From Gossypium raimondii (Eukaryota > Streptophyta > Magnoliopsida > Malvales > Malvaceae), in assembly GCF_025698545.1 (NCBI RefSeq), contig NC_068570.1:53215924-53279923 (forward strand): 64,000 nucleotides of DNA, read 5' to 3'. Of the stretch, positions 47,145 to 60,251 are shown one piece after another. The number at the start of each line of letters is the position of its first letter. Position 1 is the first letter of the stretch. The translations under genes were made by a program, and so were the position numbers. The notes under the pieces were generated by a model. The model was given only the letters and a program-made list of their open reading frames with translations. It made no database searches and was not told the origin of the DNA.

Positions 47145-50100
47145 CAAGTATCGATATTTTCAAAATATTGATACCCCATGAAACAAACTATACCAAAATG
47201 ACATTCGCTTTTATAAATTCAGCTAAGTATCGATCCGATATCCATACCTTTTATGTGATATCAATAAAATCTTCCTAGCATCGATTTTTCACTCTAAATT
47301 CATTGAATTTAGCATTTATTACAAAAAAATTAATACCTTTTATTTGGTATTGATACTCACTATTGCGGTGTATTAAATGTTCGGTTTTCACATCCCCAAC
47401 AACTTATTAACTACTACAACCACCCAACGATTGGAAATCGGTTAGGGAGTATAAATACCAAAGTCTAAAAGATACTACAAGAACAAGAAAGCTTATTCAA
47501 GCAAAAATCATCAATCAAACAACCTTTGTGCCCAATACTTCCATAATTTTCTTGTACACACTTGTGAGCTTTTATTGTTATTCTTTAGCTCAAGTGTATT
47601 CTTGTCTATTTTTGCTTAATTGACAAACATTCGATCTTATAAGGATTATTTTTTGTTTACTTTGTAATTCTTTGAGAGGGTTTGTGTCTTAAGATTTGAG
47701 TAGAAATCTTAAGGGAGTTGTAAGGTTAAACCTTCTTCTCAAAGGTTGTACAAATTAGTGAATTTGGGAAAATCCTTAGTTGTGGAAAGCTAAGGTAGTA
47801 GAGTAGGCAATTGGGGTTGAACCACTCTAAATTATTGTGTTCTTTGTTCTATCTTTTTTTTTTTAGCTTTCTTAAAATTTTAAAAGCCAATTTACCCCTC
47901 TTGGCTATTTTGGTTTAATCAATCAAGCTAACAATTGGTATCGAGCTAGTCTCTAAAAACAATCTAACAACCAAGAGAAGATCCTCGAGGTAGCTCAACT
48001 TTCATCTATTCAAACCACACAAAATGACGTCTACTTCTAGCTCTATTATTTTGGTGAGCCTCAATTCATTAATAAACCTCATTATTTCAATGGTGTCAAT
48101 TATTCCTATTGGAAGAATAGAATGATGTTGTTCATACAAGCCAATGATCTTGTCATATGAGATATTATCATAGATGATCAATCCTTACCTTAAAAGCAAG
48201 AAGAGAGATCTTAGTTCCAAAGAGCAAGAAGAAATGAAACGAGAAAGATAGGAGAAGCATGCAACTCAACGCCAGGCCATGCACACTCTCTTTGTACACT
48301 TGGTCCGGAAAATATATAGTAGGGTATCATCACGTGCCAATTCCAAGGAATTTGGGACAAATTGGAGGTCACTCATGAGAGTACCAATCAAGTCAAGAAA
48401 TCAAAAGTAGGAATTGCCAACCTCAATTATGAGACGCTCAGATGAAGCTCGAGAAAGACATCAAAACTATGTCCGATAGATTCAAGATCATCATCAATGA
48501 GCTCAAGTCCTATGGGAAGACCTATCTCAATGAAGAAGTAGCGAAAAATGCTTAGAAGCTTGCCAATGTCATGGGATGCCAAAGTTACACCATAGAGGAA
48601 GCAAAAATTTGGAGACTTTTTCATTAGATGAGCTAATTGGTTCTTTTCTTACTCATGAAACGATGCTCAAATGAGTGAATAAAGGAGAAGAAAAAGTTGA
48701 AAAGAAGGTTGGTATTGCCCTCAAGTCCACAATAGAAAAAGGTAATTTTAGTGATTATGTGGATGAGGATCAAGAGATGGCCATGTTTGCAAGAAGATTC
48801 AAGAGGCTTATGAGATCTAATAAAGGAAGAAAATTCCAAAAAAGGGATGAAGTCAAGATTAAATCTACCACCATATGCTATAAATGCAAGAAGCCGGGAC
48901 ACATCAAGTTTGATTATCCTCAATAGAAGAAAAGGGGGTCAAGAAAATAAAAACTTAAGGCTTATGTTGCTACTTGGAGTGATGAGGATTCATTTAACAA
49001 TGAAGATCAATAAATAGCCAATCTTTGTCTTATGACCATCGACAACTCTAAGGTAACTTCTAACTTATCCAATTCAACTTCTTATTCTTTTGATGAGTTA
49101 CAAGATGCCTATGATGAGTTGAGTTTGGAGTTTAAATTAATGGTTTTAAAATATAAAGAAACTATTTCAAAACTAAAAGAGGAAAATAATTCACTTTCCA
49201 AAGTTAAGCATGAACTTGAAAGTAAAATAAATGATATGCAAGCTAGTATAAATGATTTTGAGGAAAATAATTTTGACTTGCATAATTTGCTTTCTAAAGT
49301 TCATGATGATCATCAAAAGCAACTTGAGTTGCTTAAGAGTGAAAAACTTACTCTAACAAAGTTTTACCAAAAGATCTTTTAGAGGAGAAAACTCAACAAA
49401 AACTGTCAAAACTAGCTTTAATTTCTATAAACATAGAGGTCCTCAAAATTTTTACGAAGGAAAACTTATTAAAAGTGTATGGGGACTCATAAGTACTCAA
49501 GCTAAAGACATTCTTTCAAAATGGATAACTAAAGGGACTAAAATTATAGGAATTGATGTTTATGGGCTAAAATAATTTGGGTACCAAAATCAAAACTTAA
49601 TTCTATGTTTGTAGGAAGAGGAGCATTGCCTCAAGGTGGAGGATTTATTCAAAACTCATGGTACCTTGATAGTGGATGCTCAAAGCACATGATTGGTGAC
49701 AAGAGTCACTTCATCAAATTGAAGAAAAAAAATGAAGTAGTTACATTTGGTGATAACTCTAAAGGACAAGTAGAAGGAATCGGCTCTATTGGTACAAGCT
49801 CTTCACTTATTATTGAAAATGTTCTCTATGTCAGCGGTCCTCAAGATAATCTACTTAGTATTAGCCAACTGTTTGATAGTGGTCTCAATGTCATTTTGAG
49901 TCTAATGGATGTAAAATAGTTGACTTTGTGTCTAATAAGATTATGCTTGTAGGACATAGGATAAAAAATATATATATAGTGCATTTATATGATTTGCATG
50001 ATTCAATCATATGCCTTGTTGCTAAAAATAAAAACAATTCTTTACTATGGCATAGAAAAATAGGGCATGCTAGCATGATCATATTGCATAAACTAGCTAA

Positions 50101-52640
50101 AATAACTTAGTAAGAGGATTGTCAAAATTGATTTTGAATTAGATAAAGTTTATGATGCCTATGTTAAGGGTAAATATAAAAGAGTTTCCTTTAAACATAT
50201 TAATGATGTATCAACTAGTAGAGTTCTTCAGCTAATTCACATAGACTTATTTGACCTTAATAGGACAACTAGTTTGGGTGAAAAAAAATGTGCCTTTTGT
50301 GCTTATTGATGACTATTCTAGATTTACTTGGATTTTTTTTTCTTAAGTACTAAAGATGAAACTTTAGAAAAAATTCATCACATTTTCATAAATGAATCAA
50401 AATGAAAAAGGTTACTCTATCACTAGTGCTAGAAATGACCATGTAACCGAATATCAAAATCTTGGTTTTGAAAATTTTTGCAACTTAAATGAAATTAGCC
50501 ATAATTTTTCTGCACCTAGAACCCCTCAACAAAATGGAGTTGCTGAAAAAAAAATATAACTTTAGAAGAAATGGCTAGAACCATGCTTTGTGAAAATAAT
50601 TTACCAAAATATTTTTGGGTAGACCCCTCAAACACCGCTTGCTATATTGTAAATACAGTAATGATTAGACCTATTTTAGAGAAAACTACATATGAATTTT
50701 TCAAAACAAAAAGCCTAACATTAGCTATTTTTATCCTTTTGGGTGCAAGTGTTTTGTTTTAAATAATGACAAAGCTATTCTAAAGGTTTTGGAATATTTA
50801 ACAAAAGAACTTTAGTAGTAGAAGAATCTATTCATGTTGTTTTTTTATGATTCTAACTTTCCTCATAGAAATGATTCCTGTATTTATGATGATGTTGCTG
50901 AAATTTTTCACAATGATGATAAAGTTGATCCTTCATCAAATGACAAGATACAAGAACAAATACAAGATACTCTAAAGGAGCTTACAATAGAGGAGAGGGA
51001 AATCACTCATCCAAGAGAGTTCAACTATGTGAAGGATGGTAAAATATAGGAGATTCATCCAAATGGGTAACTACTAGATCTTCTCTTAGAAATACTTGTA
51101 ATTATGTTGCATTTATCTCATGCATTGAGCCTAAAAATATGAAAGAAGCATTAAATGATAAATATTGGATATCGGCTATGCAAGAAGAGTTAAATCAATT
51201 TGAGAGAAGTAAAGTATGGACCCTAGTTAAAAGTTCTAGTGAAAAATCTACTATAGGTACTAATTGGGTTTTTAGGAATAAGCTAGATGAGAGTGGTAAC
51301 ATAGTGAGGAACAAGGCTAGGCTAGCTACTCAAGGTTACACTCAAGAGGAAGGAATAGACTATGATGAAACATATGCTTCCGTAGCTAGAATGGAAACCA
51401 TTAGGATGCTTTTAGCTTTTGCATAGTTTAATGATTTTAAGTTATATCAAATGAATGTAAAAAGTGATTTCTAAATGGTTTTATAAATGAAGAAGTGTAT
51501 GTTGAACAACCACTCGATTTTGAAGATCCAAAATTTTCAAACCATGTTTTCAAACTTTCAAAACTTTATATGGTTTGAAACAAACTCCTAGAACTTGGTA
51601 TGAAATGTTATCAAATTTTCTTATTGAAAATATTTTAGTAAAAGGAAGGTTGACACAACACTTTTATTAAAAGAAAAGATAAGAATTTATTAGTAGTTCA
51701 AGTTTATGTTGATGATATTAATTTTGTTCTACTAATGATCTTATTTGTTAAGAATTTTCTAAGTTAATGCAATTCAAATTTGAGATGAGCATGATGGAAT
51801 AACTAAACTTCTTCTTGGGACTCCAAATCAAGCAAAGGAAAGATGACATCTTCATCAATCAAGCTAAGTACACAAGGAAATGCTTAAGAAGTTTGGGATG
51901 GACAATCTCAAACACAAACTATAGCAATGAGTCATCTACAAAGCTTGACAAAGATGAAGGTAAATGCGAGATTTAAAATTGTATAAGTCAATGATATACT
52001 CTTTAATTTATCTTATTGCAAGTAGACTCGACATTATATTTAGTGTATGCTTGTGTGCTAGATATCAATCTTGTCCTAAGGAATCACATTTACAATTCCT
52101 TAAGAGAATCTTTAGATGCCTTAGAAACACTCCTAATTTAGACCTTTGGTATCCTAGAGATTCATCCTTCAGCTTGCATGCATTCTCGGATGTAGATTTT
52201 GGAGGTTGCAAATTAGATAGGAAAAACATCTCCGATACTTGTCAATTCCTAGGCAACATGCTTGTATCCTGGTTTTCAAAGAAACAAAATAGTGTTGCTT
52301 TGTCCACTATCGAAGCGGAATATATTTCTGTCGATAGTTGTTGTACTCAGTTTTATGGATGAAGCAAAAACTTATGGACCATGGAATTGATGTAGATACC
52401 ATTCCTATCAAGTGTGGCAATACTAGTGCTATTTGTCTCACTAAAGATCTCATCCAACATTCTAGAACTAAGCATCTTGAGATTAGACATCATTTCATTA
52501 GAAGTCATGTCCAAAAAGGAGAAATAGTTCTAGAATATGTAGACACCTTAAATCAATTAGCATATATTTTTACAAAAAAATTAGATAAAAAAATATTTTG
52601 GACACTTAAAGGAGAGTTAGGTATTACTACCTTGCCTTAA
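47145..52640 (+). mobile_element. Ty1/copia retroelement, right copy, LTR cut at 5' side
   Basis: It has the same content as the left copy. The LTR begins at the duplication junction. The primer-binding site at 47936-47946 reads TGGTATCGAGC, one base shorter than in the left copy. The gag UBN2 part (48300-48620) has several one-base losses. The pol part from 50270 to 50930 is less damaged than in the left copy, and the RNase H tail reads through to the stop near 52640. No 3' LTR follows. Confidence 0.78.
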
Positions 52641-54249
52641 TTTTGTGTTCAAATGAATTTTAGCACTTTGTTGGTTTTAAATGACATAAATGAGAACTTT
52701 TGAATAGTTAAGTGACCATTTTGTAATTTTTAAAATTGAGTGACCAAAACGTAAATTTTACTAATGGTTTAATGACTTTAGGTGTAATTTACCCATTATT
52801 TTAATAAAATTTATGAAATTTCCTTATTAAAAATCTTAAAACTAAATTTACATAAAATCTCTTTCCTACATATAAAAAAATTATATTAATATTACACTAG
52901 ATGTGGAGCTCAATTTATATTAATAATATAATAAAATAGGTGTGTGTAACGTGTCCATTTATTGTAAATCTACAATACCATATAGAATTATTCTATAACT
53001 TATTTGTATATCTTACAATATTATAGTTTATAAAAAGAGTTAACCTTAGTTTAACATTACTTCTTAAAAGTATTTTAGGTCAAAAAATACTTTTTAATAA
53101 AAATTAAAATTTTCTACTTTTGCTTTTGGTTCCTAAAAACTCTTTTGAAAAATTTAAAGCATCTTATTTGAGAATACTTTCATATCAAAAGTATCTCAAA
53201 ATGTTTAGTAAACTGGCCCTTAATGGTATAGGCATGGGATACAAGGAATCTTGTGTTATTGAGAATTGCTTAGTCCAATCAACTTATCTTTTAATTCACT
53301 ATCTTTAGGTGTCATTCACAAGTAAAAGAGTGGCCTCTGAAAATGATATTTGAACAAATAATAATGGCCTATCAAAATGCACTAATTTATTGGGGTGTCC
53401 ACATCATGGGCCTAAAGGAGAATGATTTTCTTGATTATACTACTCCATTTGAATCCTAGTATAATAGTTCAATTATTGTATCACACAACTGTTAGGGAGA
53501 ATTCCATGAAATACTATGCATAGCAACACCCAATACTGAGTACTGACTGCACCTATGATTTCAGCTGCTTGTGCTACCAAACAAGGGCCTTAGGTCCCCA
53601 TTTAGGGCTGAATCGCAAACACTCCTTTCATCTCTATTTTTCTTAAAAAGGATGGGTTTGGAACCCAAGTAATGATTTACAAATAAATATTGATAATTTT
53701 ATTAAAAATTAGTTATGATTTTTGTCGTCCATCTCCTTCCCTGTTTTAAGTAGGGTTTTTTTCCCCAAAATCTTAAAAGAAATATTATGTGATATACTTT
53801 CGTTGAAAAAACCACTAAAATTTATTAGAACATACAATACAGGTTTTGGAAAATTATTATTTAATAAAGGAGTTTGGATAAAATTGAATAAAGATGTAAA
53901 GATTGAATATTAAATTTGCTATTATACCTTACAAATAAAACATTTGCTCACTCATCCAACGAACAAGTACCAATTTACCCAATTTTTCAATAGAAAAACT
54001 AAAATACAATCCAAAATATTTGCGTTACCGGTTTTAGACTTGTATTTTACCAAATGATTATAGAGAATGTGCATTGGTGGTCTGTAGGAAACTAGCCTGG
54101 AAGAACTGAGTGAAGTGTCCTGTAATCCTTCATAACATAATTGTTTCTGTAAATTAAAATTGATATGAAATGTTAATAACTCAAACAAGCTTAAAAAACA
54201 TAAATGAAAGCCTAACCAAAACAACATAATAACGTGAATATGACAAATT
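52641..54249. other. Non-coding DNA between copia and IMP4, right copy
   Basis: Equivalent to 43546-45146. No gene is visible. Confidence 0.55.
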
Positions 54250-56955
54250 TCAATCTTTATTTCTCTTTCTTTTATCATCTGGTTCTGGCTCGTTCCCAAT
54301 AAAGCTGCGTTTCTTGGTTGTGTTCATGTATGGTCTAATAACCCATTCAATCTGGGCTTCACTCTGCTCCATTGTTCCTAATTTTACCTGCAACATACGC
54401 AAAGGAGTTGAACTTAAACTGCAATATGAAGCACCAATGCTAATAACCTATTGAAATGGCACGATGGTTACCTGGTAAAGCCGCAATTCAAACCTCGGAC
54501 CAATCTCCTTTAACTCAACTGATTTAGGACCTCCAGGCTTCTCATAGATATGATGCCTGCATGTTTACATGATATCAATGAGTGAGAGTGAACATTTCAT
54601 TATGTAGAAGCATGGGGGGGAACAATCTATGTTATCATTAGAGGATGGCCACTGTGAAAACCATTATATAACTTTAAACCTACAACTGACAAGTTGACTC
54701 ACTTCTAGGTTTTGAGAAGTGATTGACTGAGAGTTCTAAAGCATGCATGACGAAGTTCAGTGGTTCCTTACTATTCACATATTGATATCAATATCACCCT
54801 TTTAATGCTAAAGAATACAACAAAATCTACAGAAGAGAACTAACCTGAACGAAATATAGTCGGACCGATTAGCAAAAGTCACAATACGTTTTGTATCAGG
54901 CTTTGGCACAGGGAATAAATGTTTTAGAATGTTCGCTGTTCTTTCACCCAGCTGCCAAAATAAATTGAAAAAAAAGAAAGAAGAAAAAGGCATGTCAGCA
55001 ACAAAAAAGATTACTCTTGGCCGAAAAGGAAAGAATTGTTATTAATCACAGAATTTCATCAAAGCTACATATGCATCCTTATAATTTGTGTATCAACATA
55101 CAGAAACATGCAACAGATACAAGATGGAAACACCTTTGAAGGATATTTGAGCACAGAACAGGCTTTGTTACATAACCAACTATTAGACATAAGTGGCACA
55201 CATGTAAAACCATTAAAAGCAGTAACCCCAAAAGGTTCAAGTATTCAATATATAATATATCGTACCCAACTAAATCATATGCTTCGCAAGTGTACAGGTA
55301 AAGCAACAAGGATACCTTGGTTTTAAAATTATCAAGAATCAAATGAGGGTAAGCCTCGGGCATTGTTCCGATGGCTTTCTTGTCTTTAATGTCATGTCTT
55401 GTAACCTAGAGGGAAATATTAGATTAAGAAAACAAGAACAGAAATAGAAGAAGAGATAAAGGCCCACGCAAGGTAGAGTCATCAAATACTTGCCACATTG
55501 AGTAACCCAAAGTATGCTGTGGGACCGAAAGGTAGATGACTTATAATTAAACCATCTGGTATACCCCGATGTTCATGAACCAAAATTACATCTGTAAACT
55601 CATGCGCACGGCAACTTTCAATAATTTCAGATATAACCTGCAAATAAGAAAAAAGAATGGCATAGACAATCACTTTCTTATTTTCACTAGAAAACCAGTT
55701 TGACGTCAAATAAGTTAATAAATTTATCATACAAAAAAAAGGTGTCGGTGCTCATTATATAGATAATAACTAGCAGAACTGAGGAAAGCATTGTTAAATA
55801 TTAACATTATGCACTATAAATAACTTGCTGTAGAAAATTTCAAGGACAACAAAGTAGAAACTGAAAAAGCTTTCAGCAGTTATTCTATTAAAAGGTGAAA
55901 GTCACAAATCAATTACAATTTGGAGAAAAGAGCAGCTCAAAAGCTTGCCGTAAGAAAATTGCATCCAGAAGTCTAATGGTGCAATGGTTCAATGAAAAGG
56001 GATTAAATGGAATGTTCAACTTACAAATTCTAGAGTTATTTATATATACAAATCTATGTCAACTAAATGAATATCGACTTTAGCCACAAATTACTGATAA
56101 TAAAACCGGTGCCAAAACCGATAGTACTTAGACTTATGTATCATAATCCTTAAGATCAAAAACATAGACTTGCCAACAATTCAGCACAAGAATCATAACA
56201 ATAAGAAAACCAATAGGAACCCAAAGAAGAAAGCATAGATGGATAAACAAAGCAATGATGCACTGACCTGGCCACCACGATTCATTCGCTCTGCATTAGG
56301 AAAGACAAACTTCAATTCCTACAAGAAAGTGAAAAGCATGCCATAGGAATTCAATCAGTGGTTAAACTCTCAAGCAAAATATCAGGGCAAAATTTATTTA
56401 TCACCAAAATGGAGAACCCAACCTTAACAAACTGTATAAGAGGAGCACTTGGATCACGAGATGTTGTCAGCAAAATCTTAGGATCTCGTACAGTTGCATT
56501 TGCGTATTCATCATCAATATGAGTTTTGGGAACTAAAAATATACCAAAATTAAGCAGTCATGTATCAACACCAATCCCAAAAGAGGGTTTTTTTTTTTTT
56601 TTAGCTCAGAGCATAACAAAAGAAAACAAACATCCAAATTACAAAAAAATTAAAATAAATAATAAACATTACTGGAAGTGTAATTATCTTCAAGGTCAAT
56701 TTCTTGGCGAAGCGCGGCCTCCTCATTCCGGAGTTCAGTTGGAATGGGTTTTCCCTCTACAAGGAAGCAAAATTAAAAACCAAAACTATAAACTGAAAAT
56801 TGAAATTAGATTATGATCAAAAAAAAAAAGAAAAAAAAAGTACCTTCAAGGGCTTCTTTGATCTTCCGTTTCTTCTCATAAAGCAAACGCTCTTTGCCTT
56901 CCAAGCTCTTCCTGTACAAATACTCTCTCCTCAATCGAATGTTCCTTCTCAACAT
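54250..56955 (-). CDS. IMP4: IMP4, Brix-domain U3 snoRNP protein
   Basis: A nucleolar component of the Mpp10-Imp3-Imp4 complex needed for U3-dependent 18S rRNA processing. I place nine exons: 56844-56955, 56673-56756, 56423-56532, 56268-56319, 55494-55637, 55316-55405, 54845-54951, 54472-54556 and 54250-54387. The intended product is about 306 residues. It starts MLRRNIRLRREYLYRKSLEG, has the Brix region with LVHEHRGIPDGL and HLPFGPTAYFGLLN, and ends in a Lys/Arg-rich tail. Exon 4 is 52 bases where 51 are needed: one extra base near 56278-56284 shifts the frame after RMN. This is a real lesion or a sequence error. Intron 5 appears to start with GC (GTG|GCAAGT). The downstream half is duplicated at 45147-46529. 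Telo-box and site II motifs upstream fit a ribosome-biogenesis gene. Confidence 0.85.
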
Positions 56956-57010
56956 TTTTATTTACTTTAATTTAAGATAATCAAAACAGCGACTACCAAC
57001 CCAGACTTAA

Positions 57011-57230
57011 GGGTTTAGGGTTTTTGAAAAGATTTGTTGGTAGAAGACGCAAGAAAGGTAGAGGACTAATTTGGAATGTTGAATGAGAAGGTAGAGGACT
57101 AATTTGGAATGTTGAATGAGAATGGGCCAGACTGTGCTGAATTGAATTAGAATGGACCAGGCTGATGGAGGGAAATTGGGCTGAATGGCACGGGGTCAAT
57201 TGATGGACCAATTGCTAAGAAAGTTGGGCT
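57011..57230 (-). promoter_or_regulatory. Telo-box and site II motifs upstream of IMP4
   Basis: Read on the minus strand, AAACCCTAAACCC (57011-57023) is a double telo-box about 55 bases before the ATG. TGGGCC/TGGGCT site II cores lie at 57123-57128, 57177-57182 and 57225-57230. Telo-box plus site II is the known promoter combination of plant ribosomal-protein and ribosome-biogenesis genes, which fits IMP4. Confidence 0.6.
57057..57122 (+). repeat. 33-bp perfect tandem duplication
   Basis: The unit beginning GGTAGAGGACTAATTTGG occurs at 57057-57089 and again at 57090-57122, inside the presumed IMP4 promoter, between the telo-box and the first site II motif. Confidence 0.85.
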
Positions 57231-57994
57231 GCCGAATCAATGTTGTTGATTTCGCACTTGTTGGATCATATCGCCGGTACACACCTTTTTGGTAGAAAAC
57301 TAAATAATGAACTCTTTATTTGGCACCTGTGAAAATTTTGATCTGTATTGATCGCATTACTTGTTTCACTCAATTTCGAACTCATTGATTCGAAGATTGT
57401 GCACCAGTTAATGCATAAATATTATTAAAAAATATAATAATTATTATTTTATTGTTTTAGTAGTAAATAATAAAAATTTTAAGTTTTAATAAATTTTATT
57501 AACATTAAGGCTGTGTTTGTTTAACCTTGAAAATGATTTTAGAAAATAAATTGAATTTTTTAAAAAATTTAATATATTTTCTCAGTCTTGGATTATTCTG
57601 TAATTTTTATTCGTTTTGATAATTTTATTTGAAATCATTTTTAAAACTTGTTTTGAAAGAAATAAATTCAATTTTAAATTATACTAAGAATATAGCACCA
57701 CTATGCAGGCTTATTTTTTTATTTTTATTTTTTTACTAAAAAATCTCAATAAAAAAGGCTTCAAGAATAGGGATACATAAAGAGAATACCTTTATGACTA
57801 TGTGATAGATCAAAATAAGTTAGCAACCAAATACATCACCATATCAGTGAGAATCAAACTGAGATTTTCATTTCCAATTCAAAAGTAACAAGTAAAGTAC
57901 AATAAGGACAACCAAATCATGAATTACTGCTTGTGCCTAAAGGATAAACTAACACTTCATCTTCCTCTTCACCATGGCCTTCACATCCATTGCC
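57231..57994. other. AT-rich spacer
   Basis: No gene or obvious repeat is seen between the IMP4 promoter and the decayed retroelement frame. Confidence 0.5.
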
Positions 57995-60251
57995 TTAAAC
58001 TTCATCCACATGAGCGACACTGATGTCAATGGGATGCTCAGGAGCAAAGTTTGTCTTAGCAGGATCCTTAGGGAGGTAAAAACTAGTTGAGCTTTTCCAT
58101 TTTGCTGTAAATTCCTCCCAAGATGTTACAGAGGGAAAATGGACATCGAAATCTAGTTGAACACCGGTTAGCTCGCTAAGAGCATCGAAATTTACTCTTC
58201 GCACATCAAAAAGGCCACCACCTACTTGAGCATGTAACAAGAAGTTAGCCTTTAAATCAAGCAAGTATTCTTGTAAGCTTTGCATAGTTTCTGTTTTGTG
58301 CTTCTCCAAAGTCTCTTCATGACCCTTCACCAAATTAGCCATTGGAACATTGTGTTCTTCATCCATTTTCTTTAAGCTAGCTTCCAACACTATTTTATCA
58401 ACTCGCTCACCTGTGATCTCCCCATGTAACTTCTCAACGTGTTTTTTAGCGATGGTAAGACGTTCTTCTAGCCTTCTATTTTCTTCCAGCAATCTCCTAT
58501 TCTCTTCAGCTAAGTTAGCATAATGTTCGCATGCCTGCGCTAGTGCTTCCATAGTGGACTAATAAATATTTTCATTTTCCCTCCTCCTAATTTCTGCTTA
58601 TTGACCCTTCAGCAAGTCCCAGGTTAGCCATACAAGCTTCATTCAACATCACTTGTAAAAAGACTACTAACTCTTGCAGTAAAGGTTTCCTTGTGTCACT
58701 AGAAGATTCACCTGGGCAAAAAAGCCCTTTTGTTTCTTCAGACAAGATCACTTCATCAGGGCTAAAGGGAAACTTATTCACGTTGAGTTGTTCGCGCCAA
58801 GGGAACAAGGTCCCTGTTTCACCACTAGGAGTATTAAACTTCAGAGAACCACCAGGAGGGGCCATGACCAATAATGACTCCAAAGGTACCGTCATTGACT
58901 GGTCTTAGCGGTGACAGGCAATTAATAGGATAGGTCGTAGGAGATGAACTTATAGCAGGAGCTATGGAAACATGAACAACATTACCAGAAATTTCAATGC
59001 GATCTCCTCTTCTCTTCCGACAAAGCTCCCCCTAGAGCTACCCTCATCTTTGCTACTCAGAACAATGTTAGCATCTCGAGCAGCAGTTCTTTGTTTCTTT
59101 TTACTGCTCGCGCTACCATCCCCAATAGTGGTACCAGAAGGAACTCTTCGCATATCTTGCATATAGCCTTGCACGTCCATGTATTCGTCAATCTTTTTAG
59201 ATAAGCTGGCAAACTCTTCAAAACTTTCTTCAACTCTGTGAACTGTGCCTGTACCACCAACAATTCTTATATCAGCACCAACAATTAACATAAGGGGGTT
59301 TACACCACTTCCTACGCTCGTTGAAGGCTGCGAAGACCAGGAGCAAGGCTTTAATTTACAAAAACTATAAAAGAAATTTCTGGGCTATCTTTCTGCCCAA
59401 ACAGTATCAGTGCCAACTCATCGGTGGCCTTAACAGGCCATGCGAACTATGCAGGAAGAAGCCCAACAGTGTCTACACCATTATCTGCATCGATTTGCCT
59501 CCATCCATTAGGGCTTAAATTTAAAAGGCAATACTAAAACACATTTCTCATGGTCAACATGTTTTCTAAATCTAACACGCCGCCCAGGCAAAACCTGTAA
59601 TATTGTGCCCAACCTACTTTTTTTATAATGCCTCATCTTCTTGAGCACATGTCCTTATTAGGAAGTGACCACTGTGTTGGGAAATCAAAACCAGCATTGA
59701 GCTTATACTTCACCCATATGTATTTGTAGTGATTAAGGTGAAGATTAGAACACCTATTCGTGATAATAGACTTCACGTCCTCGCAAGGTGTGAAATAAAA
59801 TAAGCCTATCGAACCCCCTCGATTGTAGGCCTTTAGTTGATATAACATTTGAAAGACGACGATTAATGACACTTCATCACACCAATCACATTCAATGAAG
59901 TATGCTACGACCAACCATCAAGAGAAGCCAGACAGTTGGTCGAGAGCTATATTGTAGTCCTCTAGAAGATGACAAAAGAAAGGATGGAGGGGTAAATGAA
60001 ACCCCGCTTCTAGCACATGTAGAGGGAGTAAAAACTACCATTACTATGTCGCTCAGGCAATGTGGACCATCAGAAATCGAAAAATCGTAAGCAAAATTCA
60101 GAATTTGAATTCCTCGAACAGCAAGGACCCGGTTCCTTTCTTCTATCTTTATTGTACAAAGGTAAGCCTTAGCTTCCACAGGATTTCTTACTTCATGGTG
60201 TTGCGAGGAATTACCCGAAATTATACGGCTACTACCTCGAACTTTAGCCAT
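57995..60251 (-). pseudogene. Decayed retroelement gag-like gene with coiled coil
   Basis: Several minus-strand frames line up in order: 60251-59892, 59914-59633, 59500-59330 (with internal stops), 59291-58962, 58895-58587 and 58552-57995. The second has a YFIECDWCDEV...GLFYFTPC segment and a FPTQWS motif, which resemble the plant putative gypsy-type transposon/gag family (PF04195-like). The last, 185 residues, starts with a long coiled coil (EENRRLLEENRRLEERL) and ends with an acidic His/Pro segment. Frameshifts and stops separate the blocks. No LTR pair or pol gene is seen. It could instead be a decayed host gene, but the make-up is typical of a retroelement. Confidence 0.5.

Larger units (their letters stand above)
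47145..56252. repeat. Tandem duplication, right copy (about 9.1 kb)
   Basis: This is the partner of 38028-47144. It starts inside the copia LTR and runs into the IMP4 gene, which here continues to its real 5' end. The copies differ largely by small insertions or deletions, many of one base, with few substitutions. Confidence 0.9.
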
